Positions 1 through 8,898 of a stretch of DNA of 34,281 nucleotides are shown here, piece after piece. The DNA is from Alphaproteobacteria bacterium (lineage in GTDB: Bacteria > Pseudomonadota > Alphaproteobacteria > Sphingomonadales > Govanellaceae): the NCBI GenBank assembly GCA_003695065.1, contig RFJA01000288.1, forward strand, positions 1 to 34,281, read 5' to 3'. Within the stretch, counting starts at the first letter, position 1; every line of letters starts with the position of its first letter. The position numbers and the translations under genes are program-made. Under the pieces are notes generated by a model, which saw nothing but the letters and a program-made list of their open reading frames with translations, was not told where the DNA came from and ran no database searches.

Positions 1-64
1 CCTCTTCCTCGATGAACGAGACTAGCTGATCGTCGATGGTTAAACCTGCAATTTCACGTGTCAT
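1..64 (-). CDS. 5'-truncated view of a CDS running off the left edge; possibly malate synthase G
   Basis: The reverse strand from 64 reads ATG then MTREIAGLTIDDQLVSFIEEE, open to the window edge. GGGAG lies upstream. It resembles the malate synthase G N-terminus (GLQ-A--L--FIE-E), but only 21 codons are visible. Confidence 0.3.
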   Translation of the reverse strand, partial: MTREIAGLTIDDQLVSFIEEE

Positions 65-126
65 GCCGGTTATGCTCCCGTTTTCTGACGTTCTTCACCC
101 TGCACCTTTACCTGCCCGAATCTTAA

Positions 127-138
127 ATGTAAATACAA
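127..138. promoter_or_regulatory. Putative GntR/HutC operator (site A) ATGTAAATACAA
   Basis: One mismatch to TTGTANNTACAA; lies between the leftmost minus-strand CDS and the RidA-family gene. Confidence 0.55.
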
Positions 139-173
139 GTGGTCGAGTGTTCATTTCGCCGAGGAGATTTGAT

Positions 174-650
174 ATGGGGCGCATCGAAGAAAAACTGGAG
201 AGTATGGGCATCGTTCTGCCGCCACCGCTTGAACTACCGAGCGCAAACCGGACGTCGGCTGTTCTGGCAGGTTCAATGCTCTACGTGTCGGGTCATGGGG
301 CTCAACTTCTCGACGATGACAGTTGCGCAAGATGGGGCAAGGTGGACGTGGACATAACCGAGGAGCAGGCGTACGACACGGCCCGCGCGCTTGGCATCAA
401 GATGATTGCCACGGTCAGGCACCATATCGGGGACCTGGACCGGGTTCAGCGTGTTGTGAAGATACTGGGCATGATCAATGCTCACCCTGATTTCGAGCGC
501 CAGAACAAGGTGTTGAACGGCGCCTCCGACCTGTTTTACGAAGTCTTCGGCCCGGAGATCGGGTGTCACGCCCGTTCTTCCGTGGGTGTTGACGGGCTGG
601 TTGGACGTCAGCCCGTGGAGATCGAGGGTATTTTCCAGATCGCCCTCTGA
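174..650 (+). CDS. RidA/YjgF/UK114 family protein
   Basis: MGRIEEKLESMGIVLPPPLELPSANRTSAVLAGSMLYVSGHGAQ... is typical of the RidA (Atu1953-like) family. The ATG at 174 is preferred over the ORF start at 36. Confidence 0.8.
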   Translation: MGRIEEKLESMGIVLPPPLELPSANRTSAVLAGSMLYVSGHGAQLLDDDSCARWGKVDVDITEEQAYDTARALGIKMIATVRHHIGDLDRVQRVVKILGMINAHPDFERQNKVLNGASDLFYEVFGPEIGCHARSSVGVDGLVGRQPVEIEGIFQIAL

Positions 651-682
651 AGCTTTCAGGCGGATTCCAGCGCGGGAAAAAA

Positions 683-1405
683 TCAGTTCGGTTTATAACG
701 GCTTCCGAGGGTGAAACCGGACCCGGCATAGACGAACCTCGTCACCGTGATTGGTTTGCCCTTGAAGAAGTTTCGCCGTTCCAGAAACAGCGCGGGCTCA
801 CCCTCGGGCAGCCCAAGGAGGAGTGCTTTCTGTTTATCGGGTAAAATTGCTCTCAGGACCGTTTCGACATCCTGCAGGGTCGAGCGTTCGGTGAGAAACT
901 GATACACGCTCTTGGTGGTGAAGTCCTGTTCGAGGAAGTCTTCGAAAAGATCGCATACCAGATAGCGGTCCTCGACCGCCACGGGCTCATTATCCGCCTT
1001 CTGGAGGAGGGAGGCGTGATACACAGGTTCATCAGGCCCCAGTTCCAAAAGGGTACGCACCCCTTCACCCGGAATGATCTTGCGTTGAATGAGCACCTCG
1101 GTTTCGGGCTCCTTTCCCCGCGCCCGCGCCTCTTCCGCCAGGTCCCGAACCTCAAGGAGCGAAAACCGCGTGGGCCTCGGCTGAACAAAGGTGCCCGCAC
1201 CCTGAACCCTGCGAACCAGACCTTCGCTCACCAAATCTCTGACGGCCCGTTGAACAGTCAATCGTGAAACATCGAACTTTCGCGCAAGCTCATTCTCGGA
1301 CTCGATTTTCGATTCCGGTTTGGCCTCACCGGACTGGATCTTGGTGATTATATAATCCTTGATGTCCTGATAACGGGGTTGCGATCCGTTTTCTTTCTTG
1401 CCCAT
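683..1405 (-). CDS. GntR family transcriptional regulator, HutC/UTRA type
   Basis: N-terminal wHTH (ESENELARKFDVSRLTVQRAVRDLVSEGLVRRVQGAGTFV) plus a C-terminal UTRA-like domain (PVAVEDRYL...FLERRNFFKGKPITVTRFVYAG). Confidence 0.92.
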   Translation of the reverse strand: MGKKENGSQPRYQDIKDYIITKIQSGEAKPESKIESENELARKFDVSRLTVQRAVRDLVSEGLVRRVQGAGTFVQPRPTRFSLLEVRDLAEEARARGKEPETEVLIQRKIIPGEGVRTLLELGPDEPVYHASLLQKADNEPVAVEDRYLVCDLFEDFLEQDFTTKSVYQFLTERSTLQDVETVLRAILPDKQKALLLGLPEGEPALFLERRNFFKGKPITVTRFVYAGSGFTLGSRYKPN

Positions 1406-1494
1406 TTGCTGGTCACCTCGGGTTTTCCGGTTTGTGATTTTTCAGGAAGCATATCAACGGAAGTCGGTAACTCGTTCGCTGATGATCCGCAAAG

Positions 1495-1506
1495 TTGTAT
1501 TTACAT
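1495..1506. promoter_or_regulatory. Putative GntR/HutC operator (site B) TTGTATTTACAT
   Basis: One mismatch to TTGTANNTACAA; between the gntR start (1405, minus) and the CDS at 1561 (plus). Confidence 0.6.
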
Positions 1507-1560
1507 ATTTACGGTTTGCCCTTATCGTCTCTATTCAAGGAAAAATCGGGAAGATACGCA

Positions 1561-2109
1561 ATGGCTTTTTTCATTTATCAACCGCATATCCACAAGGCCA
1601 GCAAACGCATTACACCTGACATCCTGATCAGGTCTGCGGAAGCTGTCTTCCAGGGAGGAGAGGCTTGTCCTTTGCGCGTCGGCAACCTGTCCACTGCTAT
1701 TGAGCAGGAGGTCGTGCTCGCCCAAACGGTCATTGCGCCCGGGCTGGGGCTGTTGGCGGGTCAGGATACTAACTATGTGGTCCCAGCCTTTCTTGTGCTG
1801 GAGGAGCGGTTGCTGGAGGCAGAACAGGGGCTCGCGGTACGGACCGCCCCGGTTGTGCTCATGCGGTTCGGATGGCGGCTTGATGAAGCGGGCGGCAAGC
1901 CGATCATGTTCCGGGTTTCTCAGGATGGGGACGAGACCCCGCCCATGACAATGGAAATAGATGACGGCCCGCTCGGTCGTGGAGAATTCAGCCTGAATCT
2001 CGCCGGCCCATTCACCGCAGTAATCCCCGGGCCATTGGACGTTCGGGTTTCTGCCGAAGGTCAGGAAGACCTCCACACCCGTTTTGTCCTTCAAGAGATG
2101 AAAGGATAG
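1561..2109 (+). CDS. Conserved-looking hypothetical protein (182 aa), no recognised domain
   Basis: ORF 1495-2109; ATG at 1561 (MAFFIYQPHIHKASKRI...). It ends 7 nt before the next gene, so it is probably co-transcribed. Confidence 0.7.
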   Translation: MAFFIYQPHIHKASKRITPDILIRSAEAVFQGGEACPLRVGNLSTAIEQEVVLAQTVIAPGLGLLAGQDTNYVVPAFLVLEERLLEAEQGLAVRTAPVVLMRFGWRLDEAGGKPIMFRVSQDGDETPPMTMEIDDGPLGRGEFSLNLAGPFTAVIPGPLDVRVSAEGQEDLHTRFVLQEMKG

Positions 2110-2116
2110 GTCAGCA

Positions 2117-3193
2117 ATGTACAACACTGATCGTTTGCCTGAGGGCACCCTGCCTGTGGTTTATGCTGCGTCGATCGGTCATTCCGGCTGGTTCAGCCAT
2201 GATCTGGGCGAGAGCTGGCAGCGGGCGCACACCAATTGGGGTGGCATTTATAACGAAAGCCGCTGCTGGTGTTTCGCCATTCATCCTGACAGACCGGGAG
2301 AGCTTCTGGCGGGCACGGATCAGGGCATTTATCGTTGGGATCCGCGAGTACAGCGCTGGAATTACGTGCCGTCACCCATGGACGGGCTTCATATTCTGAA
2401 ACTGACCCAATGCCCCGCAAACTCCGACCTAATCATTGCGGGCACACGACCGGCCGAATTGTTCCGGTCAGAAGACGGCGGATTGACATGGGAATGGACG
2501 CCAATCGCCAACAAGACCGAGGTTCCCTACATCAATACGCCGCGTGTCACCTCCCTGCAGTTTGACCCGGAGGTTGCCGGCAAGGTCTGGATGACAATTG
2601 AAATTGACGGGGTTTGGCGCTCTGACGACGCGGGAAAAAGCTGGGTCCGGCTTGGAACGGATCTGCCCGATCAGGATACGCACAACGTCGTCATATTGAG
2701 GCAGGACGGGAAGCGGGTTGTTCTTTGTACAACCGAGATCGGCCTTTTCAGGAGCGAGGATGAGGGGGAGACCTTCGCGAAAGTCGACACAGGCGACATT
2801 CCCTATCACTATTTCCGCCACATGCTTCACCGGCCCGACAATACCGGCGTCCTGTTCCTCTCCGTCGGAGATCGGCCGAGCGGTGATGATGCCATGCTCT
2901 TGCGCAGCCGGGACTACGGGGCGAATTGGGAAGTGGTGGACCTGCCGGGAAATCAGAACTCAACGATCTGGAGCATCAGCGCGCATCCGGCCGATCCCAT
3001 GCTCCTTTTCTGTCACTCCATCATGGGCGAAATTTATCGCAGTCTGGATGGCGGGGAGACCTGGGAAAAGATGGAGAAGTTCCTGGGCGAGTTGCGTGAA
3101 GTCGTATGGGCGCCCGTGCCCGAGCAATTCCTCTCCGACCGGCCCAAGGCCTGGGTGACTGCGGACGAATTCGCGGCAGAGAGTTCCGCCTGA
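2117..3193 (+). CDS. Asp-box (BNR/sialidase-type) beta-propeller protein, probably cytoplasmic
   Basis: Six S-x-D-x-G-x-[ST/N]-[WF]-like repeats: SHDLGESW, SEDGGLTW, SDDAGKSW, SEDEGETF, SRDYGANW, SLDGGETW. No signal peptide. Confidence 0.8.
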   Translation: MYNTDRLPEGTLPVVYAASIGHSGWFSHDLGESWQRAHTNWGGIYNESRCWCFAIHPDRPGELLAGTDQGIYRWDPRVQRWNYVPSPMDGLHILKLTQCPANSDLIIAGTRPAELFRSEDGGLTWEWTPIANKTEVPYINTPRVTSLQFDPEVAGKVWMTIEIDGVWRSDDAGKSWVRLGTDLPDQDTHNVVILRQDGKRVVLCTTEIGLFRSEDEGETFAKVDTGDIPYHYFRHMLHRPDNTGVLFLSVGDRPSGDDAMLLRSRDYGANWEVVDLPGNQNSTIWSISAHPADPMLLFCHSIMGEIYRSLDGGETWEKMEKFLGELREVVWAPVPEQFLSDRPKAWVTADEFAAESSA

Positions 3194-3231
3194 TCGCAAG
3201 TGCTCAGGACCTCGGCTCGAATTGTTTCAAA

Positions 3232-3245
3232 GTTGTAGTTACAAC
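3232..3245. promoter_or_regulatory. Putative GntR/HutC operator (site C) GTTGTAGTTACAAC
   Basis: Perfect 6-bp inverted arms; upstream of the Rieske oxygenase gene. Confidence 0.7.
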
Positions 3246-3308
3246 ATTGCCAGCGGGCGTTAGTTTAATGGTCTCACTGAACATGTTTGAAATACCGAAG
3301 GCCAGCTG

Positions 3309-4460
3309 ATGACCATACAGCAAAAAATTCCCCATTCTGCCACCCCGGCCCCAAGCCCGGAGATCGGGGCCATTGCCGATCGTTTGACCCCGCTTGTCCG
3401 CAATGCCTGGTACGTTGCGGCATGGAGCAGCGAGGTGAGCCGCACACTCACACGGCGCTGGGTCCTGTCCCAGGATATCCTGATGTACCGCGATCGGGCC
3501 GGTCGGGTGGTCGCGCTTCAGAACCGTTGCGCCCATCGGTCGTTCCCGCTTCACAAGGGCAGGCTCGACAGCGACAATGTGGAGTGTAACTACCATGGGC
3601 TCACCTACGGCCCGGATGGCGCCTGCGTGCGCGTGCCTGCCGACCCGGGCGGTAAATCCTGCGCCAACTTCTCCCTCCACAAATATCCGGTGGTGGAGAG
3701 GCCCCCCTTCATTTGGATCTGGACAGGAGACCCGGAACTGGCGGAGGAGAGCACTATCCCTGACCATCACTGGCTGGGCGCAGAAGGCTGGGCCTATGCG
3801 GGCGGATACAAGCAAATCGCCGCCAATTATATTGGCCTGCACGAGAATCTTCTTGATACGACTCACTTCAGCTTTCTTCATGCGGGAAATGTCGGGACGC
3901 CAGAATATGCGTCCGACGCGGGCATGGTGACGGAGGTGGAAGGTGACACCGTTCGCCAGCACAGGACTCTTGAGGGTCAGATCCTGCCCGCGCTTTATGA
4001 CAAGCCGATGGATCTCATCAACAAGCGGGTCAAGCGTCACACCGACTCGCGTTTCTTCTCGCCGGGCTGGCATATTGCTCACGCGCGGGTGACGGACCAT
4101 AATCCCGAACCGGGGCGGCAGAGGGAATACCGAACCAAGATCCTTCACGGGATCACCCCGCTCTCGCAGACCGAGACCCATTATTTCTGGGCGATCGCCC
4201 GCGACTATAATACCGCCGACCCGGACATCACCGCTTATATGGAGCAGGCGATTACAGAGGCCTTCGAGGAAGATCGCGAGGCCCTTGAATGGATCGAGCA
4301 AATTCAGAGCCGGGAGAACCGGCCTGAGTATCAGGAGCGCAGCTTTCGGGCGGACAAGGGGGGCATTTCCATGCGCCGGATCATCGCACGTCTTGCGCGG
4401 CGCGAAGCGGCGGAAGCCCCGGAATCAAGACACTCAAGGAAGGGAGTAAAACGCATATGA
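3309..4460 (+). CDS. Rieske [2Fe-2S] aromatic ring-hydroxylating/O-demethylating oxygenase (VanA-like)
   Basis: NAWYVAAWSSEV; Rieske CAHRSFPLHKGRLDSDNVECNYHGLTY; mononuclear Fe-site-like ENLLDTTHFSFLH. Confidence 0.9.
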   Translation: MTIQQKIPHSATPAPSPEIGAIADRLTPLVRNAWYVAAWSSEVSRTLTRRWVLSQDILMYRDRAGRVVALQNRCAHRSFPLHKGRLDSDNVECNYHGLTYGPDGACVRVPADPGGKSCANFSLHKYPVVERPPFIWIWTGDPELAEESTIPDHHWLGAEGWAYAGGYKQIAANYIGLHENLLDTTHFSFLHAGNVGTPEYASDAGMVTEVEGDTVRQHRTLEGQILPALYDKPMDLINKRVKRHTDSRFFSPGWHIAHARVTDHNPEPGRQREYRTKILHGITPLSQTETHYFWAIARDYNTADPDITAYMEQAITEAFEEDREALEWIEQIQSRENRPEYQERSFRADKGGISMRRIIARLARREAAEAPESRHSRKGVKRI

Positions 4461-5140
4461 CTTTTGAGATGCCACAATATGTGATTGATCGCGTCATCAA
4501 GAAGCGGGGACGTCTTCACGTTTTCGATGAACTGGACCCCACGAAAACGGCGCTCGTGGTGATCGATATGCAGAACGCCTTCGTCAAGGGCAAGGTGAAG
4601 GCGGAAACCGCCCTGGCGATCATGCCCACGATCAACCGGCTTGGCGCAGAGCTCAGGGAAATGGGTGGGCATGTGGCCTGGGTCCAGCTTCAGGCGGGCA
4701 CACCCGACGGCAAGAGCATTGCCGAGCTCTATCATAAATACTTCTTCAGCCCGGAAGGTGCAGAGGCCCATCGGTCCTCGCTCACACCCGGAGAGTGGGG
4801 GTATGAAATTTGCGAGGAGCTGGACGTCCAGCCCGGTGACATTCGTGCCTGGAAATCGCGTCATTCGGCATTTGTCCCGGGTCATGGCGATCTCAAGGAG
4901 AAGCTTGACGAGAAGGGTATCGAGAACCTCCTCATCGGCGGCACGGTGACCAACTTCTGCTGTGAGACCACGGCGCGGGATGCCATGATGCTGGATTACC
5001 GGGCTGTCATGGTGTCGGACTGTAACGCGGCCCGTTTTCCCGAGGATCACTCAGCCGGACTGACCACATTCTTCCAGAGCTTCGGCGACGTCTACACCGC
5101 TGACGAAGTCATGGAGGTTCTCAGGAGAGGGCAGGGCTGA
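4457..5140 (+). CDS. Cysteine hydrolase, isochorismatase family
   Basis: TALVVIDMQNAFVKG, WKSRHSAFVPG and LLIGGTVTNFCCETTARDAMMLDYRAVMVSD; overlaps the Rieske gene by 4 nt. Confidence 0.9.
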   Translation: MTFEMPQYVIDRVIKKRGRLHVFDELDPTKTALVVIDMQNAFVKGKVKAETALAIMPTINRLGAELREMGGHVAWVQLQAGTPDGKSIAELYHKYFFSPEGAEAHRSSLTPGEWGYEICEELDVQPGDIRAWKSRHSAFVPGHGDLKEKLDEKGIENLLIGGTVTNFCCETTARDAMMLDYRAVMVSDCNAARFPEDHSAGLTTFFQSFGDVYTADEVMEVLRRGQG

Positions 5141-5145
5141 CCGGG

Positions 5146-6018
5146 CTAGTTCTGACGGATGCCTTTCAGGCGGTCTGCAAACGACCGCCAGTCGAATGAC
5201 GCGGCCGGGTCATATTCAAGGCCCTTGTCATCCATCAGGTCGCGCAGGTGGTCCTGAGTTCGCGCCACTTCTGCGGCCATTCCGGTCTGAAGTCCGCTTT
5301 CGCGCACGGTCAGCGCCACTTCGCGCATCTCGGCTGCCCGGCGTCGCCCATGCTGGGCAATGCGCGAGATCAGGTAATCTGCGGCCCTGTCGTTCCAGCC
5401 CATTTCCGGGAAGCTCTCATGCAGGGAAGAAAGAACTTCCTTTTCGACCCCGTAATGCCGGGCGGTCAGCAGGCTTTCGGCGGTCAACGCTTCGATCCCC
5501 TTGATCATCACGCTGCGGCACATCTTGATGGCCGCCGCCCGGCCCACCTCGGTTCCGGCGCTTCTGGCGTTCAGCCCTATCCCGGAGAGACAATCTGCAA
5601 CCATGTCCGCGTCCGGCCCCGCCACCAGCAGAGGCACGGCGGCGCCTGCGGGATAGACCGGTGACATGATCGCCACATCCAGCAGGTCCGCTCCCGACTC
5701 CGATATCAGGCTTGCGTTCTTGCGTTTGGTGTCAGGTGATACGGAGTTCATCTCCAGGTAACGCTGGCCCGGCTTGATAATGCGGGCCGCTATCCGGGCC
5801 GCCTGCTCGGACTGGTCGGCAGTTACCAGGGAGAGAATCAATTCGGCGTCGCCGATGGCCCGGTCCGAGCTGTCTTCAAGGATCACGCCCGCCTCCTCAG
5901 CCCTTTGCGCGATCTCCGGCACCGTGCTGATGTCGTAAGCGCGAACGTGGTGCGCGGCCGCCAGTGCGGACCCGAACATGTGCCCGGCTTCGCCAAATCC
6001 GATGATCGCGATCCTCAT
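5146..6018 (-). CDS. NAD(P)-dependent oxidoreductase (6PGDH/beta-hydroxyacid dehydrogenase-like, DUF1932-type C-terminus)
   Basis: MRIAIIGFGEAGHMFGSALAA Rossmann start (ATG at 6018); AAIKMCRSVMIKGIEAL. Confidence 0.8.
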   Translation of the reverse strand: MRIAIIGFGEAGHMFGSALAAAHHVRAYDISTVPEIAQRAEEAGVILEDSSDRAIGDAELILSLVTADQSEQAARIAARIIKPGQRYLEMNSVSPDTKRKNASLISESGADLLDVAIMSPVYPAGAAVPLLVAGPDADMVADCLSGIGLNARSAGTEVGRAAAIKMCRSVMIKGIEALTAESLLTARHYGVEKEVLSSLHESFPEMGWNDRAADYLISRIAQHGRRRAAEMREVALTVRESGLQTGMAAEVARTQDHLRDLMDDKGLEYDPAASFDWRSFADRLKGIRQN

Positions 6019-7100
6019 TGACCAGCCCCCTTGTGCGGAAAGACGACGCCGTCCATCAGCTTTCTGGCCGTGCGGATGAGCGCTGTTCGTATCACTGTTC
6101 CGTTCTCCCACTCGAGCTCCACAGTCAGTGCGCCCGAGGGGTGCTCCACATCCACCCGGCAAGGGTTCGAAGGCTCAAGATGTGCAATATCATGACCGAC
6201 GCTTCCTTCAATCATACAGGCTGCTGCGTCCGACGCTGCGGCCAAAACGCCAAGCGTTTCGTGAACGCGATGGGGAATGAAGGTCCGGGTATTGATCAGG
6301 CCGCCATGCCTCGGCGGGGAAATCAGGCACATCTTGGGCACGGTCTTGGGCCCAACGTTGCCGAGCCCCATCATTGGCCCGGCCTTGAGACGGATCGCCT
6401 CTACCTTGTCCCTGAGCGTGGTATTTTCCTCGAGTTCGGCGGGCGTCTCATATCCCGTGACGCCAAGACTTTCCGCGCGTATCAGTACACTGGGCATGCC
6501 GTTGTCCACAAGTGTGCAGGGAACGCCTTCGATAACATCCGTCGGATTGCCGGTTGGCAGCAGCGCCCCGCATTGTGCGCCTGCCGTGCCAAAGTAATTC
6601 TGGATGATGGGTGCATGACGGCCCGGAACACCATCAATGCGGGTGTAGCCTTCATAATTGACCCTGCCGTCGGGCGTCTGCACGACCAGATCCGCGCGGG
6701 CGTCCGAATTCACCATGTACACCCGAACGGTGGTCTCAGGGGCTGTTGCCTTGACGAGGCCGCGCTCGATCGCAAAGGGTCCGACACCGGCCAGAATATT
6801 CCCGCAATTCTGCGCATCGGACACCGCCCCTGTGTCCGGGGTCACCTGAAGAAAGAGGTAATCCACGTCACAGTCTTCGTGGTCCGAGGGTGAAACGACC
6901 GCGACCTTGCTGGTGAGCGGATGTCCGCCGCCCACCCCGTCGATCTGGCGGCTATCCGGGGAGCCGAGCACAGTGCAGAGAAGAGCGTCCCGGGCCGAAG
7001 TGTCCTCCGGCAGGTCAGATTTCAGGAAATATGGTCCTTTCGAGGTTCCGCCACGCATCAGCATGCAGGGAATACCCTCGATTTCCGGGGAGGTAGACAT
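6015..7100 (-). CDS. 4-oxalomesaconate tautomerase (PrpF/GalD/LigU family)
   Basis: GIPCMLMRGGTSKGPYFLKSDLPED; IDGVGGGHPLTSKVAVVSPS; CGNILAGVGPFAIERG. Neighbours ligJ- and ligK-like genes. Confidence 0.85.
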   Translation of the reverse strand: MSTSPEIEGIPCMLMRGGTSKGPYFLKSDLPEDTSARDALLCTVLGSPDSRQIDGVGGGHPLTSKVAVVSPSDHEDCDVDYLFLQVTPDTGAVSDAQNCGNILAGVGPFAIERGLVKATAPETTVRVYMVNSDARADLVVQTPDGRVNYEGYTRIDGVPGRHAPIIQNYFGTAGAQCGALLPTGNPTDVIEGVPCTLVDNGMPSVLIRAESLGVTGYETPAELEENTTLRDKVEAIRLKAGPMMGLGNVGPKTVPKMCLISPPRHGGLINTRTFIPHRVHETLGVLAAASDAAACMIEGSVGHDIAHLEPSNPCRVDVEHPSGALTVELEWENGTVIRTALIRTARKLMDGVVFPHKGAGQ

Positions 7101-7133
7101 GTATTTCGACCCTTGCTGCATCACTGTTGAAGC

Positions 7134-7145
7134 TTGTATTGTCAA
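7134..7145. promoter_or_regulatory. Putative degenerate operator (site D) TTGTATTGTCAA
   Basis: Two mismatches to TTGTANNTACAA; in the divergent intergenic region between the tautomerase and hydratase genes. Confidence 0.4.
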
Positions 7146-7192
7146 CTGCTTCAGGATAAAAGCATAGAATGCAATCACGCAAGGACGCAATA

Positions 7193-8218
7193 ATGCTTGT
7201 CATTGATATTCACGGTCATCAGACTATTGTGCCCAAGGCGCATCTGGCCTTTCGGGAGGCCCAGATGGCGCGGCTTAAGGACGCGTCATTACCGCGTCCG
7301 GCATTGCCTGAAATCGATGATGACGAGCTGCGGGAGATTATTGAAAACAATCAGCTCAGGCTCCTGCGCGAACGCGGCGCGGACATGACTATCTTCTCGC
7401 CGCGCGCCTCGCGGATGGAACCTCATGTGGGGGACCGGGAAACGTCAGTGGACTGGGCGCGGGCCTGCAATGACATGATCCGGCGGGTAATAGACCTGTT
7501 CCCGGACCATTTCATCGGTGTCTGCCAGCTTCCGCAGCGCCCGGATGCCCCCCTTGACGCTTCGATCGCGGAACTTGAACGCTGCGTCAACGAGCTTGAT
7601 TTCGTTGGCTGCAACCTTAATCCGGATCCAAGCGGCGGCAAATGGACGGCGCCGCCGCTGACCGATCGCTATTGGTATCCTCTTTACGAAAAGATGTGCG
7701 AGCTTGAAGTCCCGGCGATGATCCATGTGTCGGGCTCGTGCAATCCGACGTTCCATGCCACCGGCTCCTATTACATCGCGGCAGACACCAATGCCTTCAT
7801 GAATTTCCTGACCGGTAACCTGTTCGCGGACTTCCCTGATCTTAAATTCATCATTCCCCATGGCGGCGGGGCAGTGCCATATCACTGGGGGCGATACAGG
7901 GGGCTTGCCGATATGCTCGGCCAGCCGCCCCTTGGCGAACATGTGATGAAGAACGTTTTCTTCGACACCTGCGTCTATCATCAGCCCGGGATCGATCTCC
8001 TTTTCGAGGTAATCGACATCGACAATATCCTGTTTGCGTCCGAAATGGTCGGGGCCGTGCGCGGGATCGATCCCGAGACGGGTCATTATTTCGACGATAC
8101 GAAGCGCTATGTCGATAATCTCGATCTTTCAGACGCGGATCGCCAAAAGGTTTTCGAGGGGAACGCGCGGCGGGTCTACCCGCGCCTCGACGCTCAATTG
8201 AGGAAAAGGGGCCTTTGA
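7193..8218 (+). CDS. ligJ: 4-oxalomesaconate hydratase, amidohydrolase family
   Basis: [24 protein letters not shown]...[30 protein letters not shown]...[21 protein letters not shown], strongly LigJ-like. Confidence 0.88.
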   Translation: MLVIDIHGHQTIVPKAHLAFREAQMARLKDASLPRPALPEIDDDELREIIENNQLRLLRERGADMTIFSPRASRMEPHVGDRETSVDWARACNDMIRRVIDLFPDHFIGVCQLPQRPDAPLDASIAELERCVNELDFVGCNLNPDPSGGKWTAPPLTDRYWYPLYEKMCELEVPAMIHVSGSCNPTFHATGSYYIAADTNAFMNFLTGNLFADFPDLKFIIPHGGGAVPYHWGRYRGLADMLGQPPLGEHVMKNVFFDTCVYHQPGIDLLFEVIDIDNILFASEMVGAVRGIDPETGHYFDDTKRYVDNLDLSDADRQKVFEGNARRVYPRLDAQLRKRGL

Positions 8219-8220
8219 CC

Positions 8221-8892
8221 ATGGGGATAGTTGTTCAGAATATTGACCGGGTGGACCTCGGTCTTGTTGACCGGCTCGGTGGTTTCGGCGTTGCAACTGT
8301 TCACGAGGCCCAGGGCCGCAAGGGCTTGCTCGCTCCCTTCATGCGTCCGATCTATGACGGCGCGCGGATTGCCGGGAACGCCGTCACGGTCTCGATCCCG
8401 CCTGCCGACAACTGGATGATTCACGTGGCGATCGAGCAATGCCGGGAAGGCGATATCCTTGTTGTTGCCCCGACTTCGGATAGCCACGCAGGCTATTTCG
8501 GGGATCTTCTGGCCACCTCTCTCATGTCACGCGGGGTGCGCGGCCTCGTGATCGAGGGCGGCGTGCGGGATATTGCGGACCTGAAGGCCATGGGGTTTCC
8601 GGTCTGGTCCAAGTATATCCATGCCCAGGGAACGGTGAAGGAGACACTCGGGAGCGTCAATGTCCCCATCGTTTGTGCGGGCGCGCATATCGAGCCGGGC
8701 GATGTGATCGTGGCTGATGATGACGGTGTCTGCGTAGTACGCGCATCTGAAGCCGAGACCGTGGCGCAAAAGTCGGCCGATCGCGAGGCTAACGAAGCCC
8801 AGAAGCGCAGCCGGTTTGAAGCTGGCGAGCTGGGGCTCGACGTTTACGACATGCGCGAGCGTCTCAAGGAGAAGGGGCTCAAATATCTGTAA
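8221..8892 (+). CDS. ligK: 4-carboxy-4-hydroxy-2-oxoadipate aldolase / oxaloacetate decarboxylase (RraA fold)
   Basis: [37 protein letters not shown] and [15 protein letters not shown]; follows ligJ directly. Confidence 0.88.
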   Translation: MGIVVQNIDRVDLGLVDRLGGFGVATVHEAQGRKGLLAPFMRPIYDGARIAGNAVTVSIPPADNWMIHVAIEQCREGDILVVAPTSDSHAGYFGDLLATSLMSRGVRGLVIEGGVRDIADLKAMGFPVWSKYIHAQGTVKETLGSVNVPIVCAGAHIEPGDVIVADDDGVCVVRASEAETVAQKSADREANEAQKRSRFEAGELGLDVYDMRERLKEKGLKYL

Positions 8893-8898
8893 TTACCG

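Noticed and set aside
3204-4301. Long minus-strand ORF (365 aa) opposite the Rieske gene
   Set aside because: Low-complexity shadow translation with no recognisable domain; the plus strand encodes a clear Rieske oxygenase.
6018-6893. Plus-strand ORF (291 aa) opposite the tautomerase gene
   Set aside because: No domain signature; the minus-strand PrpF/GalD-like protein explains the region.
7128-7153. TGAAGC...GCTTCA inverted repeat around site D as an extended operator
   Set aside because: The outer repeat is not exactly concentric with the inner motif (offset by one base), so it may be coincidental.
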